Origin: Globomyces pollinis-pini
Lineage: Eukaryota; Chytridiomycota; Chytridiomycetes; Rhizophydiales; Globomycetaceae
Direction: 5' to 3'
Assembly (NCBI GenBank): GCA_025399215.1
Contig: MU621178.1
Coordinates: 1 to 61,199, forward strand
DNA length: 61,199 bases
This document shows positions 53,781 to 61,199 of this stretch, piece by piece (within the stretch, counting starts at the first letter, position 1; the number at the start of each line of letters is the position of its first letter). The position numbers and the translations under genes were made by a program. Under the pieces are notes generated by a model that had not been told where the DNA came from, searched no databases, and saw only the letters and a list, made by a program, of their open reading frames with translations.

Positions 53781-54797
53781 ATGAATATCTTATTATCATA
53801 TACTCCACAATATTTTGAACCAACACAACTAACCGCAATTACCAAAGGTTTCATACTATACGATAGTATAGTGTTCAATTTAGCAGTTATTGCGAACTTT
53901 ACATTGATATATATATTTTTTAGAAATCGAACATCAAGCGCTGCAACTTCACATGAAAAGTGTATCTGTATTTTATTGTTTTGCGAATTATGTTGGGCAA
54001 TTCCATTTGCAGTTCAATACCCATTCATGTTATCTAAAGGAGAGTCATTTGGATTTCATGCTTGTCAATGGATAGGACCTGTATTACCAATTTGGTCAGC
54101 ATTTACAATTTTGGCTCATGCACTATTAGCATTGGATAGATACCATACAATTCTGCTTGAAAATTCAATGAAGAGGAAGCAATTCATTCTTATTGGTATT
54201 ATTTTTATTCCCCCAGTTTTATTTGTTGCTGTATGTCCATTACTGTTTGGATCTGGGTATGTTTTAAACGATCAATATTACTGTTTCTTTAATTTCAAAT
54301 CTAGAAATGGATCGGATATGATACCAATCATTATTATCTTTATTTACTTGTTCACATTAATGACAATTATCTTTTATTGTTATTACAATTTATACTTTGT
54401 CGTAGCAAATATGAAGATTTCAAATGGAGTGATAAAGAAAAATTCAACCATGGATAAATTGAATAGAAAGATATTCTTTACATGCGTAACAGTATTGGGA
54501 TGTTTCACGTTAAGCTACACACCAGTTATAACATCTTACTTTCTTCAAGCACTATTTCAATATGATTTCCCATACATTATCAACCATTTCATTTCAACAT
54601 TTGCCATATCTGATACACTGATTACTCCAATCTGTTTGTTTACATTAATTCCTTCGTATCGACAGGGTTTTAAGCAACATATCTATGACTATGAATGGAT
54701 AACTAAAAGCATCTTCAAAAAAAACAAGTCTAAGATAGAAGATAACATAACTAGTGGTCTGCAATCAGCTAAAAATGTAAATACTTTTGGTTCTTAA
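53781..54797 (+). CDS. Rhodopsin-like (class A-type) seven-transmembrane receptor
   Basis: A single-exon gene of about 338 residues with seven clear hydrophobic helices. Class A features are present: Cys at the top of TM3 (FGFHACQWIG) and one in extracellular loop 2 (DQYYCFFNF), ALDRYHTI at the end of TM3 (DRY), LGCFTLSYTPVITSYFL in TM6 (Pro kept, aromatic switch weak) and DTLITPICLFTLIPSYRQGF for TM7, where the usual NPxxY is TPICL. The retinal-binding Lys position in TM7 is Ile, so it is not a light-sensing opsin. The ATG at 53781 (MNILLSYTPQYFEPTQL) is preferred over the TTG at 53745. The C-terminal tail is basic (KSIFKKNKSK). The ligand is unknown. Confidence 0.78.
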   Translation: MNILLSYTPQYFEPTQLTAITKGFILYDSIVFNLAVIANFTLIYIFFRNRTSSAATSHEKCICILLFCELCWAIPFAVQYPFMLSKGESFGFHACQWIGPVLPIWSAFTILAHALLALDRYHTILLENSMKRKQFILIGIIFIPPVLFVAVCPLLFGSGYVLNDQYYCFFNFKSRNGSDMIPIIIIFIYLFTLMTIIFYCYYNLYFVVANMKISNGVIKKNSTMDKLNRKIFFTCVTVLGCFTLSYTPVITSYFLQALFQYDFPYIINHFISTFAISDTLITPICLFTLIPSYRQGFKQHIYDYEWITKSIFKKNKSKIEDNITSGLQSAKNVNTFGS

Positions 54798-55281
54798 TAA
54801 ATCTTTCCTCTTTAAAACCTTCGTAGAGCCATTTTTCAATTGCATTTAAGAGATAATGATACGAGTAGAGCAGCTCGTTATTTAGCTGTAATAACTGTTG
54901 AGTTTTATTTGAAATAGTAGACTGGCTAAATATGATAGCAGATTTATATAGTGCTGTGTTTTACTCCCAACGAATCAATTACATACTTAAAAGGGGTAAA
55001 CTGTTTTTATTTTTACTACTATTTAAGTATGGAAAAAATTACGCGCGGTTTATCAACAGGATGGTAAAATCGACTAATAATACTACTAGAAGAAGTGCTT
55101 GATAGAGTAGGGACATTCGGTTGAGCCACCACACTTGCAACTAACCACAGGTACTCAACTCGGACTAACTAGATTCTCCTCTTGAGGAGTTGCCCATAGA
55201 GCACCAAACATCAGATTATTCTAATAAACATATGAATTATATAGAGTATATATGAATAAAAGTTATGTGTGTAAGTGACCG
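54798..55281. other. Intergenic boundary region
   Basis: A 484-bp segment between the receptor gene and the mobile-element-like part. It has an imperfect inverted repeat (ctcctcttgaggag near 55174) and no gene. If the 55-61 kb region is an insertion, one end should lie here; I see no clean target duplication. Confidence 0.4.
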
Positions 55282-55659
55282 GTGACACGCCACAATGAGT
55301 TACCCATGCCATTATCTCATTCAGCTTATGATTTATCAGAATCCGCAATTGTTGTGAAGTTTAAGGATATTGGAACTTTTACACTATATCGTGAAGCATT
55401 TACCATCAAGGACAATACAAAATACTTGAAAAGAGTTCAGTTTCCTCTTATTTTGTCGTATGCAATGACAATACATAAGGCTCAAGGATCTCAAATACAG
55501 TTGCTCGATATTAATCTTTCAGACACATTTGCTCCAGGACAAGTATATGTTGCTCTTAGTAGAGCTGTCTCTATTGATTGTTTAAGAATTCGACACTTTG
55601 ACCGAACGAAAGTAATGGCTAACGGGAAGGTTAAGATATTTTATCGCTCAATAGAATAG
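55282..55659 (+). pseudogene. PIF1-type helicase, C-terminal fragment
   Basis: The last 125 residues of a PIF1/Helitron-like helicase. The conserved C-terminal block is clear: LPMPLSHSAYDLSESAIVVK, FPLILSYAMTIHKAQGSQIQ (motif V-like) and FAPGQVYVALSRAVSIDC (motif VI). A stop lies just upstream in frame, there is no ATG, and the Walker motifs and the rest of the protein are missing, so it is a truncated remnant. Its 3' end converges on the recombinase gene, with 12 bp between stop codons. Whether it was ever part of the same element is unknown. Confidence 0.7.
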
Positions 55660-55671
55660 AATAAAATTAGT

Positions 55672-58215
55672 TTAAAATTTGAATATTTTTATTACGAGGC
55701 CCAGTTCAGTGGTTGTAGCTTTAATCTTTTGCACAATGCATTGATAGATTGAGAGGATGTATTCAGCTTCTAAACGATTTATAATTGCATCCTTTTGATT
55801 TACATTCTCCCCATAGTGCTGAAGCCCCTTTTCAAACTCTTCATACAAACTTTTATGTCGATGAAACCACTCTTTATCGTTTGATCTGTATTTGCCTTTG
55901 AACAATTCCTCCATTTTTCGTATTGACTTATAGCCAGATACCCCAACATACCATTCTTGCCAACATTCTCGCACAGTATTGCAATCTCTTGAAAACTTAT
56001 AGGATGGAATAGCTGGTAAAATATGAGTGTTGATTAAGGGAAGTTCTCTTTGGATTGGTAAGTTAACCGAATCTAATATAACATTAGTGCTAGCAGAAGC
56101 TGTGCAGTTCGACAAAGATATGATATTATTTGATGTTCCTTGAGAAACTTTGGAGTGAGACTCCTGATCATCTTCATTGGTTGTATCAACAAAACTGTAA
56201 GAGGTTGTTGTTGTTGTCGTTGTTACTGGCAACCTTTTAAAGGTATCCTTCAACTCCAATATTTGTTTTTGTTGTTCTTTTAATTTATCAATAATTTTAT
56301 CATGTGAATGTTGAAACATGAATCTAACATCCATTTGTTCTTGAGTAGACTTTTTATTGTTAATGCTAACTACATCAAAGAGTTTTTGAAATGCATCCAA
56401 TACTCCAGGTAAGGCTCTATCAATTTGAATATCTGCTGGGTCCTGTGTCCCTCCAATAGTAATCAAAAGGTCTTCTTTGAATGTCTAATGGATTAGCGTG
56501 TTTATGGAAGTTTGATTACCTTAAATAAATTTGATTTGAATACTTTGTTTTGATGTATTGAATGTCCACTGTCCAATACGCAAGCATCCTGGAGAAGAAT
56601 AATTCGAAACCATTGGAGCATCTTAACATACCCCTTCCCGGATATATGTCGTTCTTCTGGTCTAAGCTGATTAAATCTACACTCCAATCCTTCAAGCTCC
56701 GGAAAGATCATTTTTTGTAAGTCCATACAAGGAATGACCGTATTTCGATGAAGAAAGTACTCAGTTCGTGTCCTAAACCCCGAGTATCTAATAATTCCAT
56801 CAATAGGTAGTATATCGCCATAAGAACCCCCCTTTGAATCGTTGACCCATCTTCCCATGGCACGTTTCTGATCCTCACTGATATCTACCATTTTGATAGC
56901 CTTCCGTCCAACATGTGTTGTTTTCGACGACTGAATCCCATTTGCCAGTAAAGCCTAGTATTTGATGAAAAAAAATATACCTTCTTAACAGCTTTTGAAT
57001 GTGTACTATAGTCTAATTCTTCTTCAGCACCACCCTTACCCGGGAACACTTTTAAAAAGTACCAGTCAATAGGAACGGTTATGTTCGCCAACGTATCACC
57101 ACGCTGATGAACTCTATCAAACAGGTGAAGTGCCAGTCCACCAATAGGGCAAATAGAAACAATTTTTGCACGCACCATTCCTGCATACTGCAATTTTCCG
57201 AATTGGTTAGTTTTGCCTTGTCTCATAGATAAAACTAAACAGTTGATGGGATCTCGTTTCGATAAATCTATATTGGGAAGTTCATAAATAAAGCAGTCAG
57301 CCCACTCTGCAAATCGGACATCTTGGCCTCTTTGAACCAAATAGTGGGCCAATAAAAACATGGATCTATCTCGTATTGCACATTTATCATTTATTGAAAA
57401 ATAATATTCGGCAATCTACCATTAAACAATCTGTACTTACTCTTTGGAACTCTCTTGTATTCGCGTACCCATCTACAAGTGTCCCCTTTCCCCTATCTTT
57501 TAAATTGGTTCTCTAAAAATTAATAAATGTTGGTTTACATCCATTGCGGCTTTATCTGCTTTAACTTGTTTTACTTGCTTTCCCAACAATGGATGCAATT
57601 TGGGATGTGTGCGAGAGTTTCGTTTTTCAGTCACTTGAATTTGATAAAGATCTAAATAAAGTTAGATTGATAAAGATCCATACCAGTTATCGCAGTCTTG
57701 TACTGTATAACCGTATGTTGCCCAACACATTTAATTGGTCCATCTTTCTTTTGTCTCTTGTGAGGTCTACCAATAACCTTGAATTAATTAATTAGTTGCT
57801 TAATAATACCTAAATTTGATTAATTGATAAAAGGGAATTACTTCGCTTTCCAAAAAGCAAACGATTCGATCGCCAGTAACTAAGTCGTTTCCGTGCTCCT
57901 TTATTGACCAATCAATGAATTCTTTTTGTTTGGGAGTGTAATTGTCTTTACCCTTAATTTTTCGAGCATCAATCTATCGATTACTGATAGTGTTGATACC
58001 AATCTTTCATGGACTTCCTTTAAAGTGGCCGCCTCTCTATTCATTATTTGGATTTCTTGCGATAGAGTTGTTTTATTTATACATATGGGAGCATTGCTGG
58101 TCTTCGTTAGATACTGTAATCGTATTGGCATTGGTTCGTTATTCTGGATATATTTTTTCTGTATCAGATCCAATGCCTGATACAGTGTGTTCTTGAGTAC
58201 ATTTGAATTGGACAT
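55672..58215 (-). CDS. Crypton-type tyrosine recombinase: Ndc10-like catalytic domain plus GCR1_C domain
   Basis: By hand I joined eight exons (58215-58000, 57973-57842, 57777-57684, 57651-57539, 57512-57441, 57415-56981, 56954-56520, 56484-55672). All frames match through seven introns of 26, 64, 32, 26, 25, 26 and 35 nt, giving 769 codons. Family blocks appear in order: NYTPKQKEFIDW, DLVTGDRIVCFLESEVIGRP, KGTLVDGYANTREFQR. The recombinase positions are then R238 (LVQRGQD), K277 (RQGKTNQ), H368 and R371 (THVGR), W390 (GRW) and Y399 (GGSYGD). A disordered part follows, then a GCR1_C DNA-binding domain at about 665-730 (NTVRECWQEWYVGVSGYKSI, WFHRHKSLYEEFEKGLQ). Ndc10/GCR1_C proteins are known from fungal Cryptons, which move as circular DNA; this copy looks intact. 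Domestication as a DNA-binding host protein is the alternative. Confidence 0.85.
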
Positions 58216-58273
58216 GACTTTAAAAAGAAAGAATGAAAATTCTGTGATTTCATTGTTCTGTTGTTGACCTTCA

Positions 58274-58403
58274 ATATGAGGTCACTAAAAAAAAAAGAAT
58301 TATAAATTTTAAATGTATATTATAGACGTATATTTGGAAAAAATGGATATATTTCAAAAAATGAGAAAGTGACCTCATATAAAATTTTATATGGGGTCAC
58401 TTT
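58274..58403. repeat. Palindrome and inverted repeats around TGAGGTCACT
   Basis: A near-perfect palindrome with 19-bp arms lies at 58366-58403 (aaagtgacctcatat, central aaaatttt, atatggggtcacttt; one mismatch). An extra inverted copy, atatgaggtcact, is at 58274-58286. The cluster lies 60-190 bp before the recombinase ATG and could be a recombinase or host-factor binding site, or an element end. Confidence 0.7.
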
Positions 58404-58483
58404 TTCATGTCATAAATTTGGTGACGCCACGCAATATATATAATATTAACATGAAAAAACTTATTAAAACATAATAAATAGAC

Positions 58484-58527
58484 TAATAATATATAATACA
58501 ATATAATAATATATAATACAATATAAT
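58484..58527. repeat. 20-bp AT tandem repeat, 2.2 copies
   Basis: Two exact 20-bp units (taataatatataatacaata) at 58484-58503 and 58504-58523, plus four bases of a third. Confidence 0.9.
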
Positions 58528-58564
58528 TTGTAGTTATTTAATTTTTTTTTACGTGGTTTTTAAT

Positions 58565-58726
58565 GTGTCATGACATTAGACACACTTAAAGTGTGACATG
58601 CAGTGAATAACACAAAAAAACCTCTGGTTTGAATTTTTAAACCAAAAAAGTCCTCATAATTAAGATACTATTCGAGTAGTGGGAGTTTTCAGGTAAGCTT
58701 GTTTTTGCTGTGTATAGAAAACTCCC
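58565..58726. repeat. Cluster of hairpin-forming inverted repeats
   Basis: Palindromes tgtcatgaca (58566-58575) and cacacttaaagtgtg (58581-58595), a tggttt...aaacca pair (58625-58644) and gggagtttt...aaaactccc (58681-58689 with 58718-58726) lie close together between the recombinase and methyltransferase genes. No gene is seen from 58216 to 59012. Confidence 0.65.
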
Positions 58727-59012
58727 CCAGGTCCCATACATGGCCAATCCATTCATAATTATACTTTAAAAGTAAAAGTGTCGAAAAATACCATACTTAT
58801 ACTAAAAAGTGCTGTTAAATGATTCTAATAGTTCGTTCTCTCATTGGATATCATTAACAGGATGTCGAGACATTTATTTCAACAGGATGTGAAGGCTTTG
58901 ATTGAACAGTTTGAAGTAAGCCCTGAAAAGAGAACCCCGCAAAAGGCATAGAAAGTTTTTAAAAAAGTTTAAAAAGTTTGTTCTTTAGTAAAGGAATATA
59001 TTGATAAGTTTA

Positions 59013-60732
59013 CTAAGGATGTCTGTTACAGAAGTTACTTTCCTCGGCACACATTGAATCACATGCTGGGTAATCACATTGAAATTTTGAACAAGAATCG
59101 CAAATATCTCCTTTGTTTGCTACCGGATTTTTACATTGCGCACCCATGCAACTACTATAACAAATCGCTTTACCTGTCAATTCATGTTGGTTACCTGGAG
59201 CCGTATAAGAAAAAATCTTCTGTTTTTTCCGTTTCTTTTCTTCATGCCCGTTTTCTTCGTCCTCTGATTCATTGTTATTCTCTTTACTGCTGGACACAAT
59301 AAAGCTATTCATCTCCTCATTATTGCTATCTTCATCCTCCTTTTCATCGTCTTCATTGTCGCTTTCTTCTTCAAGTTCTTCACCTGAATCTTCGGAACTT
59401 TGAGGACTACTATGTTTTTGATTATCTTCAATTGTCACTAAATCAAGGTGTCTTTTTTCTACTTCTGATTCTGATTCAGTTGGTTCTATAACCTTACTCT
59501 TTTGTTTCTTTCGTTTAAATGTTAAAATTTGTGTGGACACTGCTTGAGTCTTGGAGAATGTAAATCTTGGATCTCGTTTGGTCAATATTTGTTGTCTTTT
59601 TTGGAAATACTCGGTTTGTGACGGATCCTTATCAATGCAAATAAGAGATTTACAGAAATTTGTAATTGCGCCCTTAATTACACTATTTGAACCGCTGAAT
59701 CCATCTACAACCTTTTTATCGCTGGTAATATGCAATTTTCTCATAATGTTTTCCATAAAAGTATCAGGTTTTTCGAATTTGTTCCAACCCAGGTTTCTGG
59801 TTACTTCAAGAGGATGCAGATTATGTGGGAAGTCTTCAGATTTAAAGCTATTTATAGTCTGTGAACCGCGTAATATAAGCATCGCATTTTCCATTACATT
59901 CCTCACTTTTGCATTGCTAGATGATAACCCATGTATATGGTCTCCTGAAAATTACATTTGTAAAATTACCTCGAGAATTTGTACGTTGCATGTAAATGTG
60001 GTACACTTTACAATTTTGTTCGTTATAAGCCTTCACTGCATCATATAATCTGGAATATTGTAAATCTGAGCACCAAATCCAACCAATACTTTCTTTTTTA
60101 GAAAGAGTAAAGAATACGTCTAAAATTGACTCTGCATAATCCGTATCATCATCAAAACCAACAAAGACTGGCGAATCATATTCTACATCAGGGAAGAGTA
60201 AATAAGGTATATCTAAATGCACAAAATCAGCTTCGGCAATTGATCTAGAGACACCAGTTTCATCTTCATGTTTAAGTTTTTCAACCATTTCAAATATATC
60301 AACGGTCCAATGGGTAATTGGCATGATATGACCATCATAGCGAGAATATATAAGTTTTTTACCTTCCTCTTCTGTCACTTGATTTGTGACTTGCCGTTCT
60401 TCCATCTTCTCAATAAGCTCTATGCGGTATCGTATAAAGGACATGTCAGTCTCGATTAACTTCCATTGTGTTTTTTTTTCAGGTACTAATCCCAATAGAT
60501 ACTGAGCATCAGTGTATAATTCGTTATTTTGATTAATTCTAGAATAAAATTCATCGAATGATAGAGTAAAATAGATTGCATTTTGGTCAGTAAATCTTGC
60601 CTGATCTACGTCCGGTGATCCAAAATATATCAGGTGTAATTTTTGATAGAACTTAGGTATATACTTCACAAAGCTGTTAACAGAGGGGAACTTTTCATAG
60701 CGATCTTCTTTTGCTACAATTTCTTTTACTAT
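59013..60732 (-). CDS. Beta-class DNA methyltransferase-like protein with acidic region and Cys-rich tail
   Basis: Two or more exons. A 25-nt intron (59945-59969) joins MQRTNSRG to DHIHGLSSSNAK in frame. The first half has FVHLDIPYLLFP at about 60200, the place of motif IV (DPPY) but reading DIPY. Later, RNLGWNKFEKPDTFMENIMR is a motif X-like block and KKVVDGFSGSNSVIKGAITN with LICIDKDPSQTEYFQKR is motif I. Order IV-X-I matches N6-adenine/N4-cytosine methyltransferases of the beta class. A coiled acidic part (EDSGEELEEESDNEDDEKED) follows, then a basic stretch and a Cys cluster (CYSSCMGAQCKNPV, CDSCSKFQCDYPACDSMC, CNRHP), perhaps zinc-binding. The 5' end is open to 60732 without an ATG, so a first exon is missing. 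Pro-to-Ile in the catalytic box may lower or abolish activity. Confidence 0.65.
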
Positions 60733-60802
60733 TTAGGGCTTGACCCGTCTTCTTTTTTTATTGGTTTAATGTATAATATATATATTATAGCATTATAAAA
60801 CG

Positions 60803-60872
60803 CCACCTCTAATCTGTACTGTGCCTTTTACTAATTTCCACCCCTAATCTGTACTTTGCCTTTTACTAATTT
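60803..60872. repeat. 35-bp tandem repeat, 2 copies
   Basis: Two 35-bp units (60803-60837 and 60838-60872, each ccacc.ctaatctgtact.tgcc and so on) differ at two positions. Confidence 0.9.
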
Positions 60873-60996
60873 CAACTAATAAAAGCAGTTGTGTATCTCA
60901 GCAACAAAGAATCAATGAAAATTTAGGGTTATCAATAAGTATAATACAAATAATGGTTGGGATTTAATGAGAAAACAAGGGCTAAACTATATTAAA

Positions 60997-61199
60997 CTAA
61001 AAGATATCCTCAATTGTATCTTCGTGCATTTCCTCGGTACCGAAAACTTGAAATTTGAGAGGAACAATTTGGACATAAGGTTTATCTTGAAAAAACGCAG
61101 CTTGCATTCGAGCGGTCACAACTACTGACGTTCCAGATTGCAAAGTGTTCTCATAATTAATAAAATCTTGGACTTGACCTTCGTAAGAGATAACACCAA
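60997..61199 (-). CDS. Unrecognised protein, C-terminal part only
   Basis: The minus-strand frame is open from the window edge for about 66 codons to a stop at 60997: YEGQVQDFINYENTLQSGTS, VVVTARMQAAFFQDKPYVQI, VPLKFQVFGTEEMHEDTIED, IF. The alternating pattern suggests a beta-rich fold, perhaps an OB-like nucleic-acid-binding domain, but this is a guess. It belongs to the same strand as the methyltransferase and recombinase genes and may be part of the same element. Confidence 0.45.
   Translation of the reverse strand, partial: GVISYEGQVQDFINYENTLQSGTSVVVTARMQAAFFQDKPYVQIVPLKFQVFGTEEMHEDTIEDIF

Noticed and set aside
53781..54797. Light-sensing opsin
   Set aside because: The TM7 lysine needed for retinal is replaced by Ile.
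58861..58950. 29-codon frame starting MSRHLFQQDVKALIEQ, possibly a first exon with donor gtaagc
   Set aside because: Too short, no supporting downstream exon, and any continuation would run antisense to the methyltransferase gene.

Overview
This is an AT-rich nuclear fragment from a eukaryote. It carries about 27 protein genes packed tightly on both strands, almost all broken by very short GT-AG introns (many only 25-35 nt). The gene content points to a zoosporic (flagellated), early-diverging fungus or close relative. Fungal hallmarks (a velvet-domain regulator, an Aro3/Aro4-type DAHP synthase, an Ecl1-like zinc protein, a GPI-anchored DOMON protein, an Ndc10/GCR1_C recombinase) sit beside motile-cilium genes (ODAD3/CCDC151, DRC10/IQCD, MYCBPAP) and an animal/plant-type sterol isomerase (EBP). 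The species cannot be named from the sequence alone.

Layout. 0-9.7 kb: partial LRR membrane protein, Ecl1-like protein, then a head-to-head pair of ciliary genes (ODAD3 on -, DRC10 on +), the ESCRT-III subunit CHMP1, a 2OG-Fe(II) oxygenase-like gene, an unrecognised gene and a seven-helix membrane protein. 10.9-14.9 kb: an ABCC-type ABC transporter with a clear TATA box. 15-21 kb: a WD40 protein and an alpha-helical solenoid protein, divergent from a promoter with four 11-bp TTAGGGTTACA units. 21-25.5 kb: a voltage-sensor (Hv1-like) protein, DAHP synthase and a velvet factor. 26-34.7 kb, all on +: AGC kinase, MYCBPAP, dolichol kinase, MAD2 and a TBC Rab-GAP. 35-44 kb: LysM protein, DOMON protein, MCM7, EBP and AP-1 gamma. 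44-53.5 kb: two golgins, TMF1-like and GRIP-domain, head to head across a second promoter with TTAGGG motifs. 53.8-54.8 kb: a class A-like GPCR.

From about 54.8 kb to the end the character changes to mobile-element sequence. There is a PIF1-type helicase remnant, then an Ndc10-like/GCR1_C (Crypton-type) tyrosine recombinase gene. I could splice this gene across seven small introns into an unbroken 769-codon reading frame with all expected catalytic positions present. Next come a palindrome-rich spacer, a beta-class (IV-X-I order) DNA-methyltransferase-like gene with an altered DPPY box and a Cys-rich tail, tandem repeats, and a partial unrecognised gene running off the edge. This recombinase + methyltransferase neighbourhood is the best candidate for something undescribed.

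Functionally the window mixes housekeeping (replication licensing, spindle checkpoint, Golgi/endosome traffic, N-glycosylation, sterol and aromatic amino-acid synthesis), cilium assembly and motility, and signalling. All exon joins were made by eye from splice motifs and frame, so internal boundaries of the longer genes are approximate.
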